Assembly (NCBI GenBank): GCA_947184155.2
Contig: CAMXCT020001148.1
Span: 111,130-175,129 of the forward strand
Direction of reading: 5' to 3'
DNA: 64,000 nucleotides
DNA from: Cladocopium goreaui
Taxonomy: Eukaryota; Sar; Dinophyceae; Suessiales; Symbiodiniaceae
The notes beneath the pieces are model-generated. The model saw only the letters and a list, made by a program, of their open reading frames with translations, was not told where the DNA came from and searched no databases. Each line of letters starts with the position of its first letter. The stretch's first letter is position 1. The translations under genes were made by a program, and so were the position numbers. Positions 23,866 through 35,770 of the stretch are shown in pieces.

Positions 23866-25485
23866 AGGTACGGGACGGTTGGTACGGGTTTTGGTGCGGG
23901 TACGGGTGCGGACGAGGCGGGTACGGGTACAGGTACTGGTACGGGTACGGTACGGGTATGGTACGGGTACGGGTACAGTACGGGACGGGTACGGTACGGG
24001 TACGGTACGGGTACGTATGCGGTTACGGTAGTACGGGGCTATTTAAGATGGTATAGGTACGGTCGGTACGGTACATGGGTACGGTTTTCGTACCCATGTA
24101 CCGTACAAGGAGCACCCCCTACTTATAACTTGACTTATAACCAGGGTTAACATATGTTATAACTAGGGTGATCTCATGTTGTAAATTCCATAACTTATGT
24201 TAAACTTATATCTTAGTTATGAACTTATAAGGTAACTTGTATCTTTTAAGTGGAAAGATACTAAAAAGATACAAAAAAGTTAGCAAAGTTAACTTTTTTA
24301 TTTTCAACTTTTGAAAGTTAGCTCGGTTTGCCATTTTTGCTTCATTTTGGGATCTTTTGCGGCGTTTGGTTCGAATTTAGCGTTTCTTCTCAGTTTTGGC
24401 GAGCTCTTCGGGTTTTTGGGTTTTTTTGGCCATGCAAGGGGCGGGTCTGCTTCAAGCTGCTTCTGAGCAGCCTCGGGCTCAAATAGCTGCTTCTGAGCAG
24501 CCTCGGGCTCAAATGCAACAGTGGGCACGCTTTCCGCTGTATTTGACCCAAGACGTTTGGAACATCTTGCAAGGGAGCTCCGAGAGACAGCTTCGGAGTA
24601 AAAAAAGATGCTCTGTAGGTCAAGGGAGTAAGGTTAGCAAGGAATATGACAAAACGCGTATGTGCATTCTGAAAATCAAAGGGAAAAGTAAAAGATACGT
24701 ATGTATTTGCCCAGACGAATCATGCAACACATATGTATTTTTAACGTATTTTTTGTATTTTTTCACACGAGATAACATCGCAAAAAAAAAACGCGTATGT
24801 ATGTTGCTTTCAAAGCAAAAGAAAACCCAAAAACTCGTATGTATATTCCTGTAGAGACAAGGAAACGCGTATGTGTATTGTACTTTGCAAGCCCCGGAAG
24901 CAAATGTACCAATGCATTTTGCCACAAACACTGAAGACTATAGAAAAAAGAACAAGATTTTGCGCAACTTTTGCAGTCTCATGCAGGAGTTTTGGGTGCG
25001 CAGTCGAACGGCTCGATGCTGTAAATGTTTCCCTCCTTTTTTTCACTCCTGGCGGTCTGTGCGGAGGGAAATTCATATGCACGTGCAATGTTTGCCATGA
25101 GTGCATCCAATTAGCAACTTTGACCGTTGCCGTGCTGGCCAAGCGGAAAAAAGAGGTGAAATCGCTGCAATTTGACAACTCCACGAAAAAAAAACTAAAA
25201 ACAACGTTTTTCCTCGAAATGAAAAAAATGCAAAACTAAAAAGATACAAAAAAAGATAGCAAAGTTATAACTTACTTATATCCACCCTTAACTTAACTTA
25301 ACATAACTTCAACATAACTTCCTTAACTTAATTTATAACATGCATAACTTCAACATAACTTGGGGGGGCTCCTTGTACCGTCCGTGCCCATGTATCGTAC
25401 CCGTACCGTACCGGTATACGTACCCGTACCCGTACCGTACGGTACCCGTACCCGCACCCAAACCCGTACCAACCGTCCTGTACCT
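23866..25485. mobile_element. 1.6 kb element with GGTACGG-rich terminal inverted repeats
   Basis: The left arm (about 23866-24135) is built from GGTACGG/GGGTACGG repeats and contains GGACGGTTGGTACGGGTTTT. The right arm (about 25340-25485) carries its reverse complement, ending AACCCGTACCAACCGTCC. The inner edges also match in inverted orientation (GTACAAGGAGC...CCCCC on the left, GGGGGGGCTCCTTGTAC on the right). The interior includes a 30 bp tandem duplication at 24461-24520 (AGCTGCTTCTGAGCAGCCTC unit) and six spaced CGTATGTRT blocks between 24656 and 24880. An open frame at 24396-24854 spans these but has no recognisable transposase motif. Confidence 0.65.
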
Positions 25486-26463
25486 ATCATTTGTCATATC
25501 GTCCTACCTCCAAAAATGCAGATAGAGCATCGCTCCAGTTAAATATCATTTTTTGAACTTGTATCCATCAGACAATAAGCTTCACTTCTTGTTGCATGAC
25601 GTAGTGCTTTGATTTTCACGCGAATCCGGTTGACCAGGTCAATCGGATCGGTGTCGTTCAGCGTATTTTAGCATTCATCACTCGGGGCTGCCGGGTTAAA
25701 AACAAAAAGTAATAAATAGCCAAGTGATAGTCAGATGTCCATTGAATACAACTGAGTGTTGCAAAAATGCCTTTGGGCACATTATCCCGCATTCCATGGA
25801 GTGTTTAAAAGCAACATGATGATAAATCATTGGATTTTGGGGCTACTCCATGTTTTGGCAAACCAAATTTTGCTGATGTAAAATTGACCATTTTGTGGGG
25901 TTCCCTTGTTCGAATCACGGACGTATAAAGGTGCGTCCAAACCGGGGAAGAAAGGATCCACTACATAAAATATATGGTCACATGTGCCAACATTTACCTG
26001 CTTTACTTCCTAATTTATTGTGTCAACATCTGGTGGAGATAAAATGGTCAGTTGGATGTTCCCCAAGAGGTGATACACAAGCATTGACCCATTCCAACAT
26101 TGATCTTGAGGATGGTTACCACATGTTTTCAATTCCTGCCATGTAGGGCAAACCATCCCATGAGCACCATCAGAACTGATCCATCACAACACTATTAGTT
26201 GTTCCCCTAGTTATTGTTGGAAACATCCCGGCTTCATGTGGGTTCATTTGTGAAATTTGGACTTGATCATCATTTTCCCTTGATCATGGCCATATTTTGG
26301 GGGTGTACCACCCATTTCCAGGCGCACCCATAAAGTTCATATCAGTTTTATTTCCCATTACATTATATTTGCATCAATTGACCATTAGCGCCCCATTAAA
26401 CTCCAATGTTTAACGGTAAAGACATCTTAAATCACAAGCGCTGGAACCCCCAGCTTTCATTTA
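25486..26463. other. No gene recognised
   Basis: Ordinary sequence; an 83-codon open frame at 25895 has no supporting feature. Confidence 0.4.
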
Positions 26464-27290
26464 TAGCGACACACTGAAGCTTAGAATGCAATTTTGGAAA
26501 CGTATCGCTGCAAAAAAATGCTGCTCATTTCAATAAAGTGGCAGTAGGGATTTTTTGTTGCCCCGTTTTTTCAGTCGGGGCATCTTAGCAATGGAGATCG
26601 TAGAACGCATGGCCACTGAATTGCTTATCATTTAATTCTCCTTCTATCATGGTTTTGAGTGGGAATTGTCAGGTCGCCGTGTTTCTTGAATATAAACTTA
26701 GAATGCCGGCATCTATCTTGTGATTTTCATCAACAACGGACGTTTTGTTTCAAGTTTTACCTGCATTTTGGACACATTTTGCATTTTTTGGGGTGTGTTG
26801 GCTCTTAGTCAGGTTTCATCGATCTATTGAAATATGACCACATCTAAGTTTGATCAGGGGATTTTACTTCCATCATGGTTTTGGCATATATAAGTCACTT
26901 TTTTGCAGTGACTTTTGGCCTTTTGGCCTCTGTATTTTCGAGTTTTCCATCTTCAATGACTGAGTGTTCATAAAACTTTGTAAATATGCAGTGAATTGCA
27001 GTTTTCGTTGCATATGTGCTTCAAACAGTGTTGTTTTGTATGCTGTTTTGTGGGTACCCTTCTGGAGGAAAACACGCTGCACGGAGAGAACTTAGCATGC
27101 CTTGTTTACCTAAAATATGCATTGTGTATGGCAATACTGTGGTTTGATGCATCGACACACTGAAACTTAGAATGTCCCCTGGCCGGCATTCTAAAATACC
27201 TTAAAAAAACATGTTTTTTGGCCGTATTCTAAGTTCAAAAATCAAAATTTTGGAAAATTGGTCAGCATTCTAAGTTTCAGTGTGTCGCTA
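26464..27290. mobile_element. 827 bp inverted-repeat element with TA duplication
   Basis: The left end TAGCGACACACTGAAGCTTA continues GAATGC; the right end reads GCATTCTAAGTTTCAGTGTG then TCGCTA, its reverse complement with one mismatch over about 26 bp. TA flanks both ends (26462-26463 and 27291-27292), the target duplication typical of Tc1/mariner-type elements. Partial internal copies of the terminus occur near 26700 (CTTAGAATGCCGGCAT) and 27155-27235. No transposase ORF, so non-autonomous. Confidence 0.8.
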
Positions 27291-27623
27291 TAACTGTGTT
27301 TTCATCACCGCCTGAAAGCAACCACAGCGCCATCAAAAGATGCTTGCCATAGCAGGGAGGCAGACACAGTGGACAGACTAATGGATGGATGGCACACAAG
27401 CCAAAAAAAACAATTTGAGTTGCACCCAAGAATTTCAGCATGGAACCCAAGACGGATGTGATTATCCACGAAACATAAAAATCAGTTCTCTATGAACGGA
27501 CCCGATGAAATGCCACGAAAAGTCATCATTTCAGCAATGGTCATGGTGACGTGCATTCAAAACTCTATTCACCCTGTTCATCATGAAATCCAATCCAATG
27601 GAGGTTTGTTAGGGACTCGTGAA
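27291..27623. other. No gene recognised
   Basis: Spacer between two inverted-repeat elements. Confidence 0.4.
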
Positions 27624-27717
27624 TGGTTCTGTCTGAAAATAGGGTACCCGGGTGAATTTCCCAACTGAACTTGTTACACGTATTTGTGGGTATAACCTAT
27701 GTTCAGATAAACCCAAA
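27624..27717. mobile_element. Small inverted-repeat element (TCTGAGAATAGGGTACCCC family)
   Basis: The left end GGTTCTGTCTGAAAATAGGG then TACCC faces the right end GGGTATAACCTATGTTCAGA then TAAACCC. The same termini, better preserved, occur at 40188-40347. Confidence 0.5.
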
Positions 27718-28507
27718 TCATGGGCGGTTTTTCTGTTTGCTGCCAGCAGAGTTCTCCAGCTTGGAGGTCTACGGACGTCATGGGCCATATCTTTCCAGTC
27801 AATGCCATAGATTTGTTGTGACAAAGAGTACCACAAGTATTCAGAACCAGTTATAAAAAGTTCATGACCGTCATGCATGACCCTACAAAAGTCACAAGTA
27901 AGCAGATGTTATTATTATATGTTTTTGTATGCATGTATATACATTATATATATATACAAGTTGGCTGATGATGATGATGATGATGATGGCGTGTAAGTGG
28001 AATTGTCTCAAAATTTGTTTATGTCTAAGTTATGACTTAAATTTGTTTTTACTTGCCAATTTACCGTTCAATGCGTGAACATGTGTACATATATATATAT
28101 ATGTATATATATATATGTTCAAAATTAGTTTGGCAGAGACGGGACGATTATGACTCAAAATGTCAAGTCATTAATCCCCAATTGGTCCAATGTGTGTTTT
28201 TTATCCAAACATGCAGGTGGACGATAACCCTTCACTTCCTGGATTTGCAGCGTTGTGCATCCTTCTGTTTCTGTTTCCCATATGTCAAATGCAACTTGTT
28301 GCTGATGGTTCCTTTGTTTCCGTGGCTCAAACTGATTGACACATCAAATCAACGTGGATGCTTTGTGCTATGAATTCAAGTATACATATGTAATCATATA
28401 TATATATATATATTCGTACCAAATTGTTATGTCTATTTTACTTGTATTTTCGAGCTGCGAAATACATATTGCATGTGATGAACATGTGTTTATCTGTTGC
28501 GATTCAG
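27718..28507. other. No gene recognised
   Basis: Contains short TATATA tracts at 27935-27955, 28090-28120 and 28396-28415, and a GATGAT run at 27966-27989. No gene seen. Confidence 0.4.
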
Positions 28508-28609
28508 AGCGTTGGGGGAAACGTCACCCTTTGCTCTCACGGGACCCAGTCGATATCAGTCGATGACCCTGGCAGCTGGCTGTGTCCGGAAAGAGAGTCC
28601 TTTGTGTAG
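28508..28609 (+). CDS. Cys-containing terminal exon candidate
   Basis: After the acceptor GCGATTCAG, 33 residues read SVGGNVTLCSHGTQSISVDD then PGSWLCPERESFV before TAG. Asn-Val-Thr glycosylation context and two Cys (LCSHG, LCPE) suggest an extracellular or lumenal Cys-rich domain. The exon may end earlier than the stop. No family can be assigned with confidence. Confidence 0.4.
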   Translation, partial: SVGGNVTLCSHGTQSISVDDPGSWLCPERESFV

Positions 28610-29507
28610 GAAATTCACCAGCAGAGGTGTGCATAGGTGTGTGGTTGGGGGTTCGTCTCAGGATGTTTTTCAAACCAGCAAATCTTGCGGACTCAACCAT
28701 CAAATAGTGCTTAGACATGGTTTTCCACCGCCATGTGTTTCTGGTAGGTGGCATCAAGGATTATACGGTAGAGATTGTTCATCCATGTTCATCCATGTAT
28801 CAGCTGGAGCGGGGTGTGTCTTAAAATGAGTATAGGCCCCCAGATTGCCATTGAAGAAATTGGGTAATGATGATTAATTGAGCAGCGGATGGAATGGGGT
28901 ACCCGATTTTCAGACTCCATTTTTGGGTATGGATCACTTGATTTGGGCTTCATTTGGGATCCTTTTTTTATCAGCAAAACTAAGTAGTGGGTCAACATGC
29001 CAGTGGTCTAGATTGGCAATGATTTTTTCAATGACAAAAAATGTAGGAAATGACAGAAAATGAAAAATGAACAAAACATGACTAGAAATGAAAAGAATTG
29101 AATAAATGTGACAGTGGGGTAACCTGCATGTGGTTTTTAATTGAGAAAATGTTTGGTTTTTTAACCGAGTTGTTTTTCATAAAAAAAAATACATACAAAA
29201 ACAAAAAAGTGAGGAAACATGTTTTTCTCCAAAAAGGAAATCGCAAACGTGCTGCGATGTGCTGTGGAAAAATCTGCGATTGTTTGCGCGTGGCCAGCGT
29301 TGTCAAAACAAAGTCAATTTTGATAGGCAACATGAACAGATTAAATAGAATGAAGTAAACTCATTTGAGTTCATTCTATCCTATTTTGTTGTATATGTAT
29401 TTCTTGTTATTTCTTTTTATTTCTGTTTAGTTCTCTTTATTTCTTTTTATTTCTCTTGGCTTTGTTCTTGTTAAAAAACATTTGTTTTTTTGATTTTGAA
29501 TTTTTTT
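28610..29507. other. No gene recognised
   Basis: A motif GGGGTACCCGATTTTCAGAC at 28898 resembles one end of the element family at 27624 and 40188. T-rich TTTCTTTTTATTTCT repeats lie at 29398-29460. Confidence 0.4.
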
Positions 29508-30170
29508 GATTGTTGGACCAACCAAACCATGTTGAAACTAACCGACTGCAACCTGCGCCATCACTTAGTCTTGCTGACTTTGGGCAACTGTTTGTGTGTG
29601 TTCAAGACCCCAGATTCATCAGCCCTGTTTTTTCGTTCGCAGTATCCAGACATCGGATGGGCAACTATTCGAACATGACCATCAGTCGGATTATTTTTTT
29701 AAAGCTGGTTTTGAGTCAGCAACATTTTCTCAGCATCGTTTGGGACTGTTCGGAAGGCCGTTAGGGCCAGTGGTCGACCTGGTGCGGGTTTCATTTCTTT
29801 TTGGTCGGCATGTTGCCACCTTGAACAACGAAGGCACGTTTCCTTCATCTCAGAATTCACGCAGCGCTCGCGCACGGCTTGGCCCTTTTTCTTTTCATCC
29901 AAGTGATGGCTCGCCATGAGGCTTTCAGGTTGGTTTTTCAGCGGCCGGGCCTTTGCGCTGAACGCTGAGTTTCAATGATTGATTTCAAGGCTTGAGCGGC
30001 TCGAGATGTGCTGACCGGTGATGCCCAGTCGGTTCTGGATCTGCTCGCCCCAAAGCAAAAGGCCAACGGCTTGTCGCTGCTATGGTCAGGGTTCCAAATG
30101 CCGCATTATATGGAAGCAACAACAATTATATGGGAATTTCAACAGCGAAATCAACGACATAGTATGTAGT
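29508..30170 (+). pseudogene. Frameshifted coding remnant, unknown family
   Basis: One frame reads VETNRLQPAPSLSLADFGQL then FVCVQDPRFISPVFSFAVSR and HRMGNYSNMTISRIIF; after a T-run the coding-like text continues in another frame as KAGFESATFSQHRLGLFGRP then LGPVVDLVRVSFLFGRHVAT and ARARLGPFSFHPSDG, and later as DAQSVLDLLAPKQKANGLSL then LWSGFQ. At least two shifts and several stops. The constant orientation and protein-like text support a decayed gene or retro-element piece. Confidence 0.5.
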
Positions 30171-31370
30171 TTGGTCACACATAAATGTAATCACATATAG
30201 TAGCACATATGTAGTCACACAAAAAATCATTGATGCATATATTTTTGGATGAATTACTATGTCCTCATTGCGACGTGACCTTAAATGATGGTTTACCGAA
30301 AAGGTCTTATTTCAGCTTCGTGAAGCGTTCTGATTTACACAGATGCATTTAAATGATTGTATGGTCGGTATGATATCATATTTAGTGTGATTTTATGTGT
30401 ATGTATATGTATATATGCATATATCTCCTAGATATTAACCATACATCTCACATGAGCTTATATTTGGGGAATTGTGCAATGCGGTAAACTTTATAGCAAT
30501 CCTGCCCCATCGCATGGTTGATACAACCCATTCTTGGTCATCTTGGGGATTGCTTTTATCTGGCTAAATACATCGTAATTTGTACATATATGTATACATT
30601 TAGTGTGTGACATGTGTAGTATATATATATACACATATTTATTTCTATATTATTTACATCCTCCAAACGGCCCAAATGTAGGTGTAACTTTGCCATACAC
30701 GATATACCAACATTACGTATGATATAGAGTTCCATATCAGTTATTACATCTCACTATCTGTTTGCTTTGTTCCATATCAGTTTATCCCATTATATCGCTA
30801 TATATACTCATTATTCAGGCATCTTTGCGCGTAGATAGAAGAATCCTTATATTTGTTCCTTAGATCAAAATTATTGATGCTTAAATGCAAACCATTGGAA
30901 CATCAACAATTCCCTTAACATATTCTACGGTGTGCCCATATTCTTTCATGGTTAGTCATAGTTACATAGTTCCATCGTCAAAAGTTGGATCATACTCCCA
31001 TCTTAGGCAATGGTCCCCAATCCATTGGTAGAGCTTCAGGAAACATCCATAATGTTTGGATTCCCATGAAATGGGATGGATGACCATTACTATTGATGTA
31101 AAGAAAAACATGTAATTATTCATTTAGTAAATCACATTTCCCACTGCAGTATGTCATCCCGTTTTATATAACTACATGTATATATATATGAACATAAATC
31201 CCCAATCATATTGTTTGTCCCCAGATCATACCACAATATTTTTCAATATCCATATCCCGCTCGCTATATCCCATTATAGTCCCAGGATATGCCCAGAAAA
31301 TCCCCGAAAATGATTGACTCTCCGGTCAATTGGGTGCATATCCCCTTACATAGCCCTTACCCTTATATGG
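30171..31370. other. No gene recognised
   Basis: AT-rich, with ATATAT tracts and the word TTCCATATCAGTT duplicated near 30730 and 30770. No exon seen. Confidence 0.45.
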
Positions 31371-31620
31371 TAGGTGCCAAAATTATAGAACGTAAGTTGA
31401 GGAGTACGAAGGTACGGTTATTTACCGTACCCTGTTGTTCCATAATTCTGATTTCCTCCGAAGGTCTGAAAAAAATATATCTTAACTTACGCCTTTTTTT
31501 CATCGTTCTATAATTCTGGATTGTTCTATAATTGTGTTTTCCCCCAGTTTTCCCACATTTACCAGTTTCGTTTCTATAATTATTTTTTCCGTTCTATAAT
31601 TAATTTTGCGTAAACCGTTC
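31371..31620. mobile_element. MITE-like element, GTTCTATAATTCTG family
   Basis: Begins GGTGCCAAAATTATAGAACG and carries a palindrome GAAGGTACGGTTATTTACCG followed by TACC. Several GTTCTATAATT words follow to about 31600. The same ends, orientation-matched, build the compact element at 35771-35934. The right boundary here is unclear, and copies may be nested. Confidence 0.5.
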
Positions 31621-31689
31621 TAACATAGACCCGGGCAAGCCGGCGGCGGAAGTTTCCCAAACATAAATGACCTATAGTTCAAAGACACC

Positions 31690-33190
31690 CTGTCCCGACC
31701 GTGTCCTTCCCTCGACACTCCACACCTCACCCTGCACACTGCACTCTTCGCACTCCAAACTTCAAACTTCACACTCCACACTTCACACTCCACACTTCTC
31801 ACTTCTCACTGCTTCCTTCACACTCCAACCCTCACACTTCACACTTCACACTGCACACTTCACACTTCACAGTCCACACTTCACACTTCACACTTCACAG
31901 TCCACACTTCACACTTCACACTTCACAGTCCACACTTCACACTTCGTACTTCACAGTCCACACTTCACACTTCACACTTCACAGTCCACACTTCTCACTT
32001 CGCATTTCACACTTCACACTCCACATTTCACACTTCTCACTTCTCACTGCTTCCTTCACACTCCAAACTTCACACTTCACACTTCACACTTCTCACTTTG
32101 CACTTCACACTCCACACTTCACAGTCCACACTTCACACTTCTCACTTCACACTTCTCACTTCTCACTGCTTCCTTCACACTCCAAACTTCTCACTTCGCA
32201 CTTCACACTCCACACTTTCCACACTTCACACTTCTCACTTCTCACTGCTTCCTTCCCACTCCAAACTTCACACTCCAAAACTCACACTTCACACTTCTCA
32301 CTTCGCACTCCACACTTCACTCACACTTCACACTTCACAGTCCACACTTCACACTTCTCACTGCTTCCTTCACACTCCAAACCTCACACTTCACACTTCA
32401 CACTTCACGCTGCGCTCTTCGCACTCCACACTTCACAGTCCACCCTTCACACTTCTCACTTCACACTTCTCACTTCTCACTGCTTCCTTCACACTCCAAA
32501 CTTCACACTTCTCACTTCGCACTTCACACTCCACACTTCACAGTCCACACTTCACACTTCTCACTTCTCACTGCTTCCTTCCGACTCCAAACTTCACACT
32601 CCAAACTTCACACTTCTCACTTCGCACTTCACACTCCACACTTCACACTTCACACTTCACAGTCCACACTTCACACTTCTCACTGCTTCCTTCACACTCC
32701 AAACCTCACACTTCACACTTCACACTTCACACTTCACACTGCGCTCTTCGCACTCCACACTTCACAGTCCACACTTCACACTTCTCACTTCACACTTCTC
32801 ACTGCTTCCTTCACACTCCAAACTTCACACTTCTCACTTCGCACTTCACACTCCACACTTCACAGTCCACACTTCACACTTCTCACTTCTCACTGCTTCC
32901 CTTCCCACTCCAAACTTCACACTCCAAACTTCACACTTCACACTTCTCACTTCGCACTTCACACTCCACACTTCACTCACACTTCACACTTCACAGTCCA
33001 CACTTCACACTTCTCACTGCTTCCTTCACACTCCAAACTTCACACTTCACACTTCTCACTTCGCACTTCACACTCCACACTTCACACTCCAAACTTCACA
33101 CTTCTCACTTCGCACTTCACACTGCTTCCTTCACACTGCACACTTCACACTGCACTCTTCACGCCCCACACTTCACACTGCTCTAAACCT
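31690..33190. repeat. CACACTTCA satellite with higher-order structure
   Basis: A 9 bp period (CACACTTCA and variants) over 1.5 kb. A marker word CTGCTTCCTTC recurs at 31809, 32047, 32166, 32245, 32361, 32480, 32571, 32683, 32802, 32893, 33017 and 33122. The spacings 119/79/116, 119/91/112 and 119/91/124 show a three-part higher-order unit of about 314-334 bp repeated three times. All three plus frames stay open (up to 548 codons of Ser/His/Thr/Leu) because the unit has no stop; not a gene. Confidence 0.95.
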
Positions 33191-33211
33191 ACGCGCAACA
33201 AAAAAACACGA

Positions 33212-34240
33212 GCGCCAAAATGGAGAAAATCTGCTAACAAATCCATGTCGCAGCCTTCATGCAGCCACTCCAATACGATTTACGAGATCGAGCTGCAAAA
33301 AACAATAGTATGACAAATGCAGCCACAGCACGAAGCAACCTTGACGCAGCCATTACAATGCGATCTGCAGAGACTGAGTTGCAAAACACAATAGAACTAC
33401 GCGCAACGGCGTCAGAAATTGTAGCTCCAAAACCGGATCTCGACGCCAGGGCGAAAAAAAGACGATTTTGAAGCACTTTTTAAAAGGATTTTTAGAAGGA
33501 AATTCACTAGCGCCAAAATGGAGAAAATCTGCTGACAAATCACTGTGGCAGCCTTCATGCAGCCACTCCAATACGATTTACGAAGTCGAGCTGCAAAAGA
33601 CAATAGTATGACAAATGCAGCCACAGCACGAAGCAACCTTGACGCAGCCATTACAATGCGATCTGCAGAGACTGAATTGCAAAACACAATAGAACTACGC
33701 GCAACGGCGTCGGAAATTGTAGCTCCAAAACCGGATCTCGACGCCAGAGCGAAAAAAAGACGATTTTGAAACACTTTTTAAAAGGATTTTTAGAAAGAAA
33801 ATCACTAGCGCCAAAATGGAGAAAATCTACTGACAAATCAGTGTCGCAGCCTTCATGCAGCCACTCCAATACGATTTAAAAAGTCCAGCTGCAAAAGACA
33901 ATAGTATTACCAATGCAGCCACAGCACGAAGCAACCTTGACGCAGCCATTACAATGCGATCTGCAGAGACTGAGTTGCAAAACACAATAGAACTACGCAC
34001 CACGGCGTCGGAAATTGTAGCTCCAAAACCGGATCTCGACGCCAGAGCGAAAAAAAGACGATTTTGAAGCACTTTTTAAAAAGGATTTTTAGAAGGAAAA
34101 TCACTAGCGCCAAAATGGAGAAAATCTGCTGACAAATCACTGTCGCAGCCTTCATGCAGCCACTCCAATACGATTTACGAAGTCCAGCTGCAAAAGACAA
34201 TAGTATGACAAATGCAGCCAAAGCAGGAAGCAACCTTGCA
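33212..34240. repeat. 298 bp tandem repeat, 3.4 copies, each with a ~70-codon ORF
   Basis: Units start at GCGCCAAAATGGAGAAAATC at 33212, 33510, 33808 and 34107 (periods 298, 298, 299); the fourth is cut at about 34236. Each full unit keeps a plus ORF running MQPLQYDL..., NAATARSNLDAAITMRSAET, ELQNTIELRATASEIVAPKP and DLDARAKKRRF, and an overlapping minus ORF. Differences between copies are few and do not favour silent sites by eye, so coding status is open. The minus ORF is hydrophobic and probably a shadow. Confidence 0.9.
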
Positions 34241-35010
34241 ATCCCATTTACATTGCGGGAAGGATACTACAGTTGCAAATCACAATGGAATTCCATTGGC
34301 AACTCATCCACCAGCGCCACTTGCAATCCCATTTACATTGCGGGAACGATCCTACAGTTGCAATTCACAATGGAATTCTGTCGACCGCACATAGACGAAA
34401 CACAATTGAAACCCCATTTACAATGCGGAACCGATCCGAGACCGATCCGACCATGATCCGACCATGATCCGAGGATGATCCGAGGATGATCCGACCACAC
34501 ACGAGACCGTCTCGCACCCGTCGCACCGCAGAGGTAGATCATCGAGGTTCGGGGACAGACTTTGTATGGAAAAACATAAGGTTTCGTGCATCTGCTATCT
34601 CTCAAAAACGCATTTCGTGCGAGGCTTCCTTCAAAACTCCATCGGCAACTCATCCACCAGCACCACTTGCAACCCCATTTACAATGCGGGAACGATCCTA
34701 CAGTTGCAAATCACAATGGAATTCTGTCGACCACACGTGCACGAAAAACAGTTGAAACCCCATTTACAATGCGGAACCGATCCGACCATGATCCGACCAT
34801 GATCCGACCACACACGAGACCGTCTCGCACCCGTCGCACCGCAGAGGTAGATCATCGAGGTTCGGGGACGCACTTTGTATGGAAAAACCTAGGGTTTCGT
34901 GCATCTGCTATCTCTCAAAAACGCATTTCGTGCGAGACTTCCTTCAAAACTCCATCGGCAACTCATCCACCAGCACCACTTGCAATCCCATTTGCATTGC
35001 GGGAACAATC
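34241..35010. repeat. Second tandem repeat, about 313-346 bp period
   Basis: The marker GGCAACTCATCCACCAGC occurs at 34298, 34644 and 34957. Units contain CATTTACAATGCGG..., ATCCTACAGTTGCAA and a nested 11 bp array ATGATCCGACC / ATGATCCGAGG (34448-34496, 34788-34808), whose copy number explains the length difference. It follows the 298 bp array without a gap. Confidence 0.85.
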
Positions 35011-35011
35011 A

Positions 35012-35690
35012 ATGCCCTAACTAACTCTTTCTGTGACTAACCCTTTCCCTGACGAACTCTTTCTTTGCTAACTCTTTCTTTGACTACCTCATATATCCTG
35101 ACTAACTCTTTCTTTGACTACCTCATATATCTTGACTAACTCTTTCTTTGACTACCTCATATATCCTGACTAACTCTTTCTTTGACTACCTTTTTCCCTG
35201 ACTAACTGTTTCTTTGACTAACTCTTTCCTTGACTAACTCTTTCTTTGACTACCTCATATATCCCGACTAACTCTTTCTTTGACTACCTTTTTCCCTGAC
35301 TAACTGTTTCTTTGACTAACTCTTTCCCTGACTAACTCTTTCTTTGACTAACTCTTTCTTTGACGAACTCTTTCTTTGACTAACTTTTTCCCTGACTAAC
35401 TGTTTCTTTGACTAACTCTTTCTTTGACTAACTCTTTCCCTGGCTAACTGTTCTTTGACTAACTCTTTCTTTGACTAACTCTTTCTTTGACTAACTCTTT
35501 CTTTGACTAACTCTTTCCCTGACTAACCGTTTCTTTGACTAACTCTTTCCCTGACTAACTGTTTCTTTGACTAACTGTTTCTTTGACTAACTCTTTCTTT
35601 GACTAACTGTTTCTTTGACTAACTCTTTCTTTGACTAACTCTTTCTTTGACTAACTCTTTCTTTGACTAACTCTTTCTTTGACATTCTAA
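35012..35690. repeat. 16 bp minisatellite CTAACTCTTTCTTTGA
   Basis: About 42 tandem copies with TTTCCCTGA, GTTTCTTTGA and CTACCTCATATATCC variants. No gene. Confidence 0.95.
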
Positions 35691-35770
35691 AAGTCCGTAA
35701 CACGGAAGTTTCTCCCACTAAACTTCCTTTGATAATTATGTACTGTATACAAATATGAAATAGATATCAT

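Noticed and set aside
31667-33313. 548- and 535-codon ORFs in the CACACTTCA array
   Set aside because: All three plus frames are open with the same low-complexity His/Ser/Thr text; the repeat has no stop triplet in any plus frame.
33234-34233. Minus-strand hydrophobic ORFs in the 298 bp repeat
   Set aside because: They mirror the plus ORFs and show no independent support.
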